From: Halobacterium litoreum
GTDB taxonomy: Archaea; Halobacteriota; Halobacteria; Halobacteriales; Halobacteriaceae
DNA length: 64,000 nt
Assembly: GCF_021233415.1 (NCBI RefSeq)
Contig: NZ_CP089466.1
Location: 2,418,001 to 2,482,000 of the forward strand
Direction: 5' to 3'
Below are positions 8,568 through 19,674 of this stretch, piece after piece. Under the pieces are notes generated by a model. It was given only the letters and a program-made list of their open reading frames with translations, had not been told where the DNA came from and did not search any database. Within the stretch, counting starts at the first letter, position 1. The number at the start of each line of letters is the position of its first letter. The translations under genes and the position numbers were made by a program.

Positions 8568-8705
8568 TACAACGAGTCCCGTAGCGACGCGTCAACCGGT
8601 CGATGGGGATTCCGAGCGAAACCACGACGCGCATCGACAGCACTGCCGCTACGCGACGCGAAAACGTAGAAGACTATCCGTACCGGCCCGTGCAATCCAG
8701 ACGAA

Positions 8706-8906
8706 CTACTGCGTGTGCGTCAACCACGCCAGCCCGACACCGACGCCGACAGCAACCACCGAACCGAAAATCTGCAGCACGGTCACCAGACCGCCACCGC
8801 TGTACTGCCACGGCATCCCGACGAGCGTCCCCACGCCCACAAGCGCGACGAACACCCCGACGAGGACGCCGAACACGTCCAATCGGTCAGCGAACACCTG
8901 TTGCAT
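8706..8906 (-). CDS. Small two-pass membrane protein, 66 aa
   Basis: A 66-residue protein with two hydrophobic segments, about residues 11-30 (VFGVLVGVFVALVGVGTLVG) and 39-62 (GLVTVLQIFGSVVAVGVGVG), separated by a short MPWQYSGG loop. Such small haloarchaeal membrane proteins are common and mostly uncharacterised. It is followed on the same strand by nothing close and preceded (54 bases) by the membrane protein ending at 8961. Confidence 0.7.
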   Translation of the reverse strand: MQQVFADRLDVFGVLVGVFVALVGVGTLVGMPWQYSGGGLVTVLQIFGSVVAVGVGVGLAWLTHTQ

Positions 8907-8960
8907 GCACGACGCCTCACCGCGAAAGAGGATAACGCTGACGGAACGACGCGAACGCCC

Positions 8961-9761
8961 TCAGTACCGAGACGGCATGAACGCCATCATCACCAACAAC
9001 GCCACCGCGCTACCGGCCAGAATCACGATCCCCCACAAGCCGTTCATGCGCTCCTTGAAGTACTGCTGAGCGTCCACGTCACCCGTGTAATCTTCGTAAT
9101 CGGTCGTCAACTGCACGACCGACTCACCGCCCGCCTGCGTGAAGTGCGCGAGATAATCCGTCCCACCGATGGTCGTGTTCTCGCCCTCGCTGAACGACAG
9201 CTCGTTCGTCCGCGGCGCGAACCACTCGATGGTGACCTCGGACTCCGTCACCGACGCCACCACCGTCTCGTTGTCGTTGTCCTGAAGTTCGATCGCGTCG
9301 CCCTCACTGAACTCGTACACCTGCTGCTCCGGCAAGTACTCGTCGCGTGGCACCAACGTCCGATTCTCGCCGTCCTCGACGATGACGTACGTCGTCCCGT
9401 TCTGCTCGACGGTCGGACGGTCCACAGTCTGCTGTTCGCGCAACTCGAACGACGACGGCTCCGACTCGTTCGCGATTACGACCGTGTAATTCCCATCACG
9501 GAACGGCACCGTATCCTCGGCACTCCACACCACCGTGTACCGTGCGGACTCGTTCACCCACGTCGCCGTCGCAGACTGCTCGGACACCTCCGAGAAGTCG
9601 TACGCCGTGTCCCCGATCGTCCGCGTCTCGTTCACAGACACGGAATAATCCGGATTATCCAGCGACACCTCCGGCTGCTCGGCGGCCCCGATGAGCGTGT
9701 ACGACCCGGCCGCCAGCAGAAGGAAGATAGCGACGGACACCGCCGCAGCGCGTCGTTGCAT
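8961..9761 (-). CDS. Membrane-anchored extracellular protein with two terminal TM segments
   Basis: A 266-residue protein with an N-terminal hydrophobic helix (AAAVSVAIFLLLAAGSYTLI, about 5-24), a long acidic, N-glycosylation-sequon-rich domain (many NET/NES/NGT motifs), and a C-terminal helix (GLWGIVILAGSAVALLVMMA) before a short basic tail. The topology suggests most of the protein faces the cell exterior. I recognise no enzymatic motif. The start MQRRAAAVSV is chosen because it gives a normal signal-anchor; longer in-frame starts add non-membrane residues. It is probably cotranscribed with the small membrane gene at 8706. Confidence 0.75.
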   Translation of the reverse strand: MQRRAAAVSVAIFLLLAAGSYTLIGAAEQPEVSLDNPDYSVSVNETRTIGDTAYDFSEVSEQSATATWVNESARYTVVWSAEDTVPFRDGNYTVVIANESEPSSFELREQQTVDRPTVEQNGTTYVIVEDGENRTLVPRDEYLPEQQVYEFSEGDAIELQDNDNETVVASVTESEVTIEWFAPRTNELSFSEGENTTIGGTDYLAHFTQAGGESVVQLTTDYEDYTGDVDAQQYFKERMNGLWGIVILAGSAVALLVMMAFMPSRY

Positions 9762-9865
9762 ACTCGAAGCGTGGAGAGGGGCGCGTATAATCGTTACTTT
9801 CCACTCCCGGACTCCGAGAACCAGCTGCCACACCCAACGCTACGCCACTCGACGAACGCGAAGAA

Positions 9866-9941
9866 AGCCAAGGGCCGGATTTGAACCGGCGATGGGCGGC
9901 TCTGCAGGCCGCTGCGTTAGGCCGGACTCTGCCACCTTGGC
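9866..9941 (-). tRNA. tRNA-Cys (anticodon GCA)
   Basis: On the minus strand: acceptor GCCAAGG/CCTTGGC with discriminator T at 9866, anticodon stem GCGGC/GCCGC enclosing CTGCAGA, and T arm GCCGGTTCAAATCCGGC. It sits distal to 5S rRNA, the classic place in haloarchaeal rrn operons, but a terminator hairpin lies between. Confidence 0.96.
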
Positions 9942-10011
9942 GCTATCACGTGATACTTCGCTCGCGCGCATAAGCGTAGCGGTCTGGAGTGTCGCCACTC
10001 CGCGCTACAAA

Positions 10012-10051
10012 TACAAAAAGCCCCGAACAGCGCTAACGCTGTTCGAGGCTT
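10012..10051 (-). terminator. Hairpin terminator after 5S rRNA
   Basis: On the minus strand a 15-bp stem (AAGCCTCGAACAGCG, loop TTAG, one G-U pair) is followed by CTTTTTGTAT. It begins 16 bases after the 5S 3' end, so it is positioned to end the rRNA transcript before tRNA-Cys or to attenuate read-through. Confidence 0.7.
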
Positions 10052-10066
10052 GATGAGAGTATGAAT

Positions 10067-10189
10067 GGCAGGCGGCGAACCGGATTTCCCAGAGGCTCGC
10101 GCACTCCAGTACTGACCGGAACGCAGGCGGGCTTATCTTCCGTGTTCGGGATGGGTACGGGAGTTGCCCCGCCGCTATGGCCGCCTTAA
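10067..10189 (-). rRNA. rrf: 5S ribosomal RNA
   Basis: About 123 nt starting TTAAGGCGGCCATAGCGG and ending GCCGCCTGCC, with terminal stem AAGGCGGC/GCCGCCT. It contains the CCCGTACCCATCCCGAACAC loop and the GGTCAGTACTGGAGTGCGCG segment typical of haloarchaeal 5S. The 3' end is estimated from the terminal helix. Confidence 0.95.
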
Positions 10190-10236
10190 TACCGACCAAC
10201 GGAATCGAACCGTTGTACGCCGACGTCGGCGGACGT

Positions 10237-10278
10237 CCGTGTGTAAGTGCAATCCAGTTAACGCCTGGACTCGACCAC
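10237..10278 (-). other. Pre-23S processing stem, 3' arm (bulge-helix-bulge)
   Basis: This arm pairs with 13392-13433 across the 23S gene. A 21-bp helix (10237-10257 with 13413-13433) leads to bulge TAA on this arm, a 4-bp helix (GCGT with GCGC, one G-U), bulge TCA on the other arm, and a 14-bp helix (10265-10278 with 13392-13405). This 3-4-3 geometry is the canonical substrate of archaeal EndA. Confidence 0.9.
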
Positions 10279-10294
10279 GTAATGTGGTGAGTGC

Positions 10295-13212
<2,918 letters not shown>

Positions 13213-13215
13213 GTT

Positions 13216-13322
13216 GTCGACTGCAGAGCAGTCGACGATATGGTACTCAACCACACGAGGTGGTCGAGATGTTGACTGCAGAGCAGTCAACGACGATGAA
13301 TGCTGACTGTAGAACAGTCAGC
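13216..13322 (-). repeat. Three tandem covarying 21-nt hairpins in the 16S-23S spacer
   Basis: The hairpins are at 13216-13236, 13271-13291 and 13302-13322. Each has a 9-bp perfect stem and the same AGA loop on the plus strand. Stem 5' arms are GTCGACTGC, GTTGACTGC and GCTGACTGT, with matching changes in every 3' arm, so the structure is kept while the sequence varies. They lie just upstream of the 23S 5' end in the transcript. Confidence 0.75.
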
Positions 13323-13391
13323 GATGCTCACCACGTAATGGGTGAGCGCTGTTGAGTCACGGATGTGACCAACAGTCGGTACTCGACCACG

Positions 13392-13433
13392 GTGGTCGAG
13401 TCCAGTGAGCGCCTGGATTGCACTTACACACGG
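13392..13433 (-). other. Pre-23S processing stem, 5' arm (bulge-helix-bulge)
   Basis: Partner of the 3' arm at 10237-10278; bulge TCA lies at 13406-13408 (plus-strand tga) and the 4-bp helix at 13409-13412. Bases 13391-13400 could also pair locally with 13381-13390 (ACTCGACCAC/GTGGTCGAGT), which would compete with the long-range stem. Confidence 0.9.
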
Positions 13434-13584
13434 TCGTCATCGCACGTCCCCATGGTGACTGGGGAGCGTACATCGACCCTTCCCACCCTCGCTCTCGCGG
13501 GGCGGTGCATCAGTCTTGCTTGGGACTCATCGTATCCCCGTCTCCCACTTAAGGGACACGGTTCGCGATGACTCCCGAGCGGGA

Positions 13585-13656
13585 TGGACCCACTGGGATT
13601 CGAACCCAGGGCATCCTCCTTGCAAAGGAGGCACTCTACCACTGAGCTATGGGCCC
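13585..13656 (-). tRNA. tRNA-Ala (anticodon TGC) in the 16S-23S spacer
   Basis: Minus-strand cloverleaf with acceptor GGGCCCA/TGGGTCC (G-U pair) and discriminator A, anticodon stem CCTCC/GGAGG around TTTGCAA, and T arm CTGGGTTCGAATCCCAG. Spacer tRNA-Ala is the standard haloarchaeal arrangement. No intron. Confidence 0.97.
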
Positions 13657-13677
13657 ACCTCCCGTCTGGGAGGGTTC

Positions 13678-13715
13678 GTTAGCCTTGATGGTTTGTAGGT
13701 GTCCAACTGGCCACG
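13678..13715 (-). other. Pre-16S processing stem, 3' arm (bulge-helix-bulge)
   Basis: Pairs with 15324-15361 across the 16S gene. In the transcript AAACCATCAAGGCTAAC pairs with GTTAGCCTTGATGGTTT; then come bulge TAC here, 4-bp helix CACC/GGTG, bulge ACA on the other arm, and helix TGGCCAGTTGGA/TCCAACTGGTCA. This is again the 3-4-3 EndA substrate. Confidence 0.9.
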
Positions 13716-13767
13716 TCGTCGTCGCGGCGCAAATGTGGGCCGGGGCGTCGCCCCGGTCCCGTACGTT

Positions 13768-15240
<1,473 letters not shown>

Positions 15241-15323
15241 TTGCTGGGGTAAACTCCCCAGCGGCCAGGACTATCAGTCCTGGTTTGGCGGAACACAAGG
15301 TTCCTCAGGCCACGACAGTACGT

Positions 15324-15361
15324 CGTGACCAGTTGGATGTCACCAAACCATCAAGGCTAAC
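15324..15361 (-). other. Pre-16S processing stem, 5' arm (bulge-helix-bulge)
   Basis: Partner of 13678-13715. The 18-base outer helix, 3-nt bulge, 4-bp helix, 3-nt bulge and inner helix can all be read directly from the two arms. It begins about 84 nt upstream of the 16S 5' end in the transcript. Confidence 0.9.
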
Positions 15362-15474
15362 ATCAGATTCCATCTGTACGGCGGACCGCAGGTGTGGAAT
15401 CCTCATTCCTTCGGACCTGAACGTAACTCCCGACAGGCAATAAACCCATCGGAGTCGGTTCGGCCCGAGACGAC

Positions 15475-15520
15475 GTTCGCATTTCCTCCAACGCCCCGTT
15501 ATTACTTAAGGGCATCGAAC
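15475..15520 (-). promoter_or_regulatory. rRNA promoter P1 (proximal)
   Basis: Minus-strand box TTCGATGCCCTTAAGTAATAA (split here as TTCGATGCCC plus TTAAGTAATAA), then GGGGCGTTGGAGGAAA and the start region TGCGAAC. This is the known Halobacterium rRNA promoter consensus (TTAAGTAA box, GCGAAC start). It gives a 16S leader of roughly 240 nt. Unlike P2-P4 it is not followed by a strong hairpin. Confidence 0.85.
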
Positions 15521-15573
15521 CCGACTCGTGAGAGCCGAGATAGACACCGTGGAGGCGTGGAGGGAATGCGTCA

Positions 15574-15597
15574 GTCGCCCGGAGAACCCCGGGCGAC
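15574..15597 (-). other. Hairpin 10 nt downstream of rRNA promoter P2
   Basis: Stem GTCGCCCGG/CCGGGCGAC. Equivalent hairpins of different sequence follow P3 (15709-15731, stem GTCGTTCGGG/CCCGAACGAC) and P4 (15838-15861, GTGGC...GCCAC with one bulge), each flanked by the same TGACGC box. Confidence 0.65.
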
Positions 15598-15606
15598 CTC
15601 ATTGTC

Positions 15607-15652
15607 GTTCGCATTTCCTCCAACGCCCCGTTATTACTTAAGGGCATCGAAC
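15607..15652 (-). promoter_or_regulatory. rRNA promoter P2
   Basis: Identical over its full length to P1 (TTAAGTAATAA box and GCGAAC start region), 132 bases further upstream. Confidence 0.85.
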
Positions 15653-15740
15653 CCGACTCGTGAGAGTCGGGACGAACCCTCGAAGAGGGGCATCGGAATC
15701 ACGCGTCAGTCGTTCGGGAGACCCGAACGACCTCATCGTC

Positions 15741-15786
15741 GTTCGCATTCCATCCGAGTGCCCGTTTACACTTAAGGGCATCGAAC
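15741..15786 (-). promoter_or_regulatory. rRNA promoter P3
   Basis: TTCGATGCCC then TTAAGTGTAAA box and GAATGCGAAC start region, 134 bases upstream of P2. The core differs from P1/P2 at the right side of the box and in the spacer (CACTCGGATG). Confidence 0.8.
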
Positions 15787-15869
15787 CAGACTCGCCGAAG
15801 GCGAGGGGTTCGACGCACGGGGCGGAGGCGTCAATCAGTGGCGTCGGGGTCACCGAGCCACCTCACGTC

Positions 15870-15914
15870 GTTCGCATTCTATCCGAGTGCCGGGTTACGT
15901 AAAACACCGTCGAA
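15870..15914 (-). promoter_or_regulatory. rRNA promoter P4 (distal)
   Basis: TTCGACGGTG then TTTTACGTAAC box, CACTCGGATA spacer and GAATGCGAAC start region, 129 bases upstream of P3. The degenerate TATA element suggests the weakest or differently regulated member of the array. From here to the MC1 gene (15915-16112) I see no gene. Confidence 0.65.
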
Positions 15915-16112
15915 CCAGACCCGCTTCGATACGGAACCGCATACCAGAACGAGCTCGTCGTCGAGGTGTCGCGTGGGCGGAGGTCGGCCGGTCGTCCCCC
16001 GCGAGTGCGTGGGGTCGGGCCGAGTGGTACCCACGCGACTTCGGGTAGTCACTTCTCGAACTAATCGCTTGCGCGTCGTGCGCGCGGACAAAATGAACTA
16101 TACGACGGAGAT

Positions 16113-16424
16113 TCAGGCGTCTACGTGTTCGATACCCTGTTTGGAGACGTTCGCTTTGGTGATGTCGCCGGGCATCCAGTCGGGTTTGTCGCTGGGGGCG
16201 TCCTCCTGCCAGGCCCACGCTTCGTAGATGTGTACCTTGTCGGTGCCTTTCTCTCGGAGGCGAATTTCGTGGTGTTCGGCGTGTTGTTCGCTGTCGGCGA
16301 CGTCTTCGAGCCGGCGAGCCGCCTTGAGTGCGGCCTGTCGTGGCGTGTTCCCGCTGAAGACGCTGTTCTCGTTGCCGTCGACGTCTCGTAGCGCGAAGTT
16401 GCGCTTACCGTCTTCACGTACCAT
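16113..16424 (-). CDS. Chromosomal protein MC1
   Basis: A 103-residue DNA-binding architectural protein of the MC1 family, best known from Methanosarcina, where a monomer bends DNA strongly. Conserved family blocks are visible: RNFALRDVDGNENSVFSG, TPRQAALKAARR, IRLREKGTDKVHIYEAW and DKPDWMPGDI. The haloarchaeal version is more acidic (ADSEQHAEHHE insertion). The start MVREDGKRN follows a TATATTTAT box with a short leader; an in-frame ATG at 16451 is possible but overlaps the likely transcription start. It lies between the rRNA promoters and the divergent pyrD operon. Confidence 0.93.
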   Translation of the reverse strand: MVREDGKRNFALRDVDGNENSVFSGNTPRQAALKAARRLEDVADSEQHAEHHEIRLREKGTDKVHIYEAWAWQEDAPSDKPDWMPGDITKANVSKQGIEHVDA

Positions 16425-16458
16425 GGTTTGCTCCGTGTCATGCCAACACAAGGCCGGG

Positions 16459-16484
16459 TGATAAATATACCGCCCATTTGGGCG
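16459..16484 (-). promoter_or_regulatory. MC1 promoter with abutting palindrome
   Basis: Minus-strand TATA element GGTATATTTAT (about 16460-16470) is immediately preceded by the perfect 14-bp palindrome CGCCCATTTGGGCG (16471-16484), which occupies the BRE position. On the other strand TTTATATG at about 16490 could drive rightward transcription. The palindrome is a candidate regulator site. Confidence 0.5.
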
Positions 16485-16654
16485 TAATGTTTATATGTGT
16501 GTTCGCGCGTTTCGGGGGAGAGCGGTACGATACCGGTCGGTTTCGACGCGGGCGTCCGCGAGTGCGACGCGGCCGGACGACGGCGGAACGGTCCACGAAC
16601 CGGTCGGAAGAGTTTAAGTACCGGCTGTGGCGAAGGGCAACGTAGACACTCGCG

Positions 16655-16852
16655 ATGGTTCGCAAGAAGAAGCTCAGTCCGAGTGGCGCGAAAGGCGAGG
16701 ACGGCGAGTACCACAACGCCCACGTCAACCTCCACGAGGACGAACTCTCCGTCGCCGGGCTGGAGATCGGCGACGAGGTGTTCGTTCGCGTTCGGGAGGA
16801 TAAGATAATCATCCAGAAGGCCGACGCCGAGGACGTGGAACACGACTTCTAG
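16655..16852 (+). CDS. Small AbrB/MazE-like protein, 65 aa
   Basis: A 65-residue protein starting MVRKKKLSPSGAKG. Its C-terminal half (HVNLHEDELSVAGLEIGDEVFVRVREDKIIIQKA) has the alternating pattern of a swapped-hairpin AbrB/MazE/SpoVT DNA-binding domain. No toxin partner is adjacent, so a plain regulator or structural role is more likely than an antitoxin. It is 5 bases upstream of pyrD and clearly cotranscribed. A GTTTAAGTA box at 16612-16620 gives a short leader. Confidence 0.8.
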   Translation: MVRKKKLSPSGAKGEDGEYHNAHVNLHEDELSVAGLEIGDEVFVRVREDKIIIQKADAEDVEHDF

Positions 16853-16857
16853 CGGCG

Positions 16858-17907
16858 ATGTACGAACTCCTGAAACCGGCGTTGCTGCGACTCCCGCCGG
16901 AGACGATTCACGAGGCGACGACCGGGTTGCTCCGGGTGGCCCAACGCGCGGGCGTCCACCGCGCGTACGCGGGACACTACACGGTCGACGACGATCGGCT
17001 GTCGGTGGACGCGTTCGGGCAGTCCTTCGACAATCCCGTGGGTGTAGCGGCCGGTTTCGACAAGAACGCGGAGGTGCCGCGTGCGCTCGCCGCGCTCGGC
17101 TTCGGGCACGTCGAGGTCGGTGCCGTCACCGCGGAACGCCAGCCGGGGAACCAGCGTCCGCGGTTGTTCCGGTTGCGGGAGGACGAGGCGCTGGTGAATC
17201 GGATGGGGTTCAACAACGAGGGCGCAGACCGCGTGGGGAAGCGCCTGGACGAGCAGTCGCTTCCGGACGCGCCCGTGGGCGTGAACATCGGGAAGTCGAA
17301 GGTGACGCCCCTGGAGGACGCGCCCGGGGATTACCGGTACACGTACGAGCGCGTGGCGGACGCAGGCGACTACTTCGTGGTGAACGTCTCCAGTCCGAAC
17401 ACGCCGGGACTCCGTGAGCTCCAGAACCGCGAGCAGTTGGCGGAGATTCTGGAGGCCCTGCAGGACGCGGGCGCGGCGCCGTTGCTCGTGAAACTCTCAC
17501 CGGACCTCCACCGGGACGCCGTGGTGGACGCCATCGACCTCGCGAACGAACTGGGGTTGGACGGCATCGTCGCGACGAACACGACGACCGATCGCCCCGA
17601 GACGCTGGAGAGTCCGAACGCGGCCGAGAGCGGCGGCCTCTCGGGGAAGCCGATTCGGGAGCGCGCGACCCGACAGGTGAGGTTCGTGGCCGAACGCACG
17701 GACCTCCCGGTGGTCGGCGTGGGCGGCGTGTTCACCGCGGAGGACGCCTACGAGAAGATTCGCGCGGGCGCGTCGGTCGTCCAACTGTACACGGGCCTCG
17801 TCTACCGCGGCCCGTCCATCGCGAAGTCCATCAACGAGGGCGTACTGGAGTTGCTGGAGCGGGACGGCTTCGACTCCGTCGAGGACGCCGTGGGCGCGGA
17901 CCTGTAG
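16858..17907 (+). CDS. pyrD: Dihydroorotate dehydrogenase, quinone-type (class 2)
   Basis: A 349-residue membrane-associated flavoprotein oxidising dihydroorotate to orotate in pyrimidine synthesis. The N-terminal helices (MYELLKPALLRLPPETIHEATTGLLR) form the quinone-binding segment of class 2 enzymes. FMN/substrate motifs include GVAAGFDKNAEV, MGFNNEGAD, the NVSSPNTPGLRELQ loop with the catalytic Ser, and GVGGVFTAEDAYEKIRAGAS near the C-terminus. Haloarchaeal class 2 enzymes are an exception among archaea, which mostly use class 1, and indicate electron transfer to menaquinone. Second gene after the AbrB-like protein. Confidence 0.95.
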   Translation: MYELLKPALLRLPPETIHEATTGLLRVAQRAGVHRAYAGHYTVDDDRLSVDAFGQSFDNPVGVAAGFDKNAEVPRALAALGFGHVEVGAVTAERQPGNQRPRLFRLREDEALVNRMGFNNEGADRVGKRLDEQSLPDAPVGVNIGKSKVTPLEDAPGDYRYTYERVADAGDYFVVNVSSPNTPGLRELQNREQLAEILEALQDAGAAPLLVKLSPDLHRDAVVDAIDLANELGLDGIVATNTTTDRPETLESPNAAESGGLSGKPIRERATRQVRFVAERTDLPVVGVGGVFTAEDAYEKIRAGASVVQLYTGLVYRGPSIAKSINEGVLELLERDGFDSVEDAVGADL

Positions 17908-17958
17908 CGAACCGGCGACGGAGCGCGAGAACGGAGCGAAAGCGGAACGCCGACTATT

Positions 17959-19674
17959 CTACCGGAGTGCGTCGAGTTCGAACTCGAAGGCGGCGACCGG
18001 CACTTCGACGTCGTGGGAGACGATGACCTCGGGGTGGAGTTCACCGATGACGCCGACCGTCTCGCCGTCGATTTCGACGCTCGCGGTCCGCCCGTCGATG
18101 AACGACGGGTGTTCGGTGGCGGGCGTCTCCAGGTCGACGTGGAACTCGTCGCAGAGCGCCTGGAGGCGCGCCTTGGCGTCCTCGTAGGAGGCGTCGTGGC
18201 GCGCGAGGACGGCGGCGACCGTGCGGCGCTCGGCGACGCCGGTCTCCGTGGATTCGTCGACGTGCGCGGCGAACCCGATTTCCGCGAGGTCCTGCGGGTA
18301 CGACCGGTGGGTGTTGTTCTCTAAGACGGTGGCGAGCGACGGGAGCGCCCACGTGCGGAGGACGGTGAAGTCCTCGCTGTAGGGTTCGGAGATGGTGGCC
18401 GGTTCGGCGGCCCCCACGCCGTCGTCGTCGGGCGACAGTCCCATGCTGTCGAAGTTCTCGGCCTCGCTGGTCATGTTGAAGTTCAGCAGGTCCTCGAACC
18501 CGAGGCCGACGAGCGCCTGCCGCGCGGCGGCTTCGAGCCGCGAGGTCTCGGTGCGGCCGCCGACCGTGCTCACGTCGGGGTACCGGGGCACGAGCTCGTT
18601 GAAGCCGTACGCGCGCCCGATGTCGTCCACGATATCGACCGGGTGGAGGACGTCGACGCGGTACGGCGGCACGTCGACGCGGTACTCGATTTCGTCGTCG
18701 CCGACGGTGTCAGGTTCTGCGTCCAGTCCCGCGCGCTCGGCGAGGTCGACCACGTCGTCGGTGTCGAGGTCGATGCCGAGCAGCGTCTCGACGCGCTCGT
18801 GGGGGACGCGCTTGGTGCGCACGTCGAGGTCCGGGCGGACGAGTTCGTGGTCGGGGTACTCGACGGCGACGTCCTCGATGGTGGCGCCGCGCGCGTCGAG
18901 CGCGTAGCAGATGATGGCGCACATCCGGTCGATAGTCCACTGGTCGGTGCCGGTGAGTTCCACGAACAGTTCGCGGGAGTCCGTGGTGACCTCGGTTCGG
19001 CGGCCGTTGATGACCGGCGGGAAGCTGAACAGCCCGATGTCGTCGTAGATGGCGGGGTAGGTGTCGTAGTCCGCGAGCAGGTCCGCGAACTTCTCGCCGG
19101 TCGGGTGTTCGGTGAGGACGTCGGCGGGCGTGCGCTCGGCGTCGTCGTCGAGCGGGACGAATTTGTCGCCGTCCGGGTCGATTCCCGTGTACCGGATTGC
19201 GTTCCCGGTGTCTTCGTCGCCGAGCGCGCCGCCTTTCAGCATCGCGAGGTCGTGGATGCCGATGGCGCCCTTCGCGCGCTTGCGGCCCATCGTCGCGTGG
19301 AGTTTCTCCTGCAGTTGGATGAGCGAGTCCAGCGCGTCCTCGTCGAGGTCGACGCCCCGGATGACCGCGCCAGTCACGTACGGGCGTTCATCGGGCACGT
19401 CTTCGACCTGGATAGTCCACTCGGCGCCGTTGGTGTCGGGGGCGTAGACGCCGCGGTCGTCGCCGTAGTGGTAGCGAAGCGAGCGCGCGATGCCCTCGAC
19501 AGAGAGGCGGTCGAGGCGGTCGGCCTCGAATTCGAGTTTGAACTCGCCGTCCTCGGTCTCGCCCTCGTACTCGATGCCGAGGCCGAAGAGGTCGTCCTTG
19601 AGGTCGTCGTCGCTCTTGTCGGTGTGACCGGTGAGTCGGCGGAGTTCGTCGGGGTCGATGTCGACGACGGGCAT
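17959..19674 (-). CDS. pheT: Phenylalanine--tRNA ligase beta subunit
   Basis: A 571-residue subunit of the (alpha-beta)2 synthetase that charges tRNA-Phe. It is of the archaeal/eukaryotic length and begins MPVVDIDPDELRRLTG. It has the B3/B4 editing region in the first half (LDDDAERTPADVL, FPPVINGRRTEVT) and the B5/catalytic-like core in the second half (RVDVPPYRVDVLHPVDIVDDIGRAYG). The start overlaps the pheS stop (TGATG), so the two are translated from one mRNA. It converges with pyrD with 51 bases between the stops. Expression is probably set by the leader upstream of pheS. Confidence 0.96.
   Translation of the reverse strand: MPVVDIDPDELRRLTGHTDKSDDDLKDDLFGLGIEYEGETEDGEFKLEFEADRLDRLSVEGIARSLRYHYGDDRGVYAPDTNGAEWTIQVEDVPDERPYVTGAVIRGVDLDEDALDSLIQLQEKLHATMGRKRAKGAIGIHDLAMLKGGALGDEDTGNAIRYTGIDPDGDKFVPLDDDAERTPADVLTEHPTGEKFADLLADYDTYPAIYDDIGLFSFPPVINGRRTEVTTDSRELFVELTGTDQWTIDRMCAIICYALDARGATIEDVAVEYPDHELVRPDLDVRTKRVPHERVETLLGIDLDTDDVVDLAERAGLDAEPDTVGDDEIEYRVDVPPYRVDVLHPVDIVDDIGRAYGFNELVPRYPDVSTVGGRTETSRLEAAARQALVGLGFEDLLNFNMTSEAENFDSMGLSPDDDGVGAAEPATISEPYSEDFTVLRTWALPSLATVLENNTHRSYPQDLAEIGFAAHVDESTETGVAERRTVAAVLARHDASYEDAKARLQALCDEFHVDLETPATEHPSFIDGRTASVEIDGETVGVIGELHPEVIVSHDVEVPVAAFEFELDALR

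Noticed and set aside
15475-15914. Regularly spaced repeats that might be a CRISPR array
   Set aside because: The units are about 130 bases apart, contain the rRNA promoter consensus and lie upstream of 16S; no spacers or cas genes.
16655-16852. Toxin-antitoxin interpretation of the AbrB/MazE-like protein
   Set aside because: No toxin gene is adjacent; the next gene is pyrD at 5 bases.
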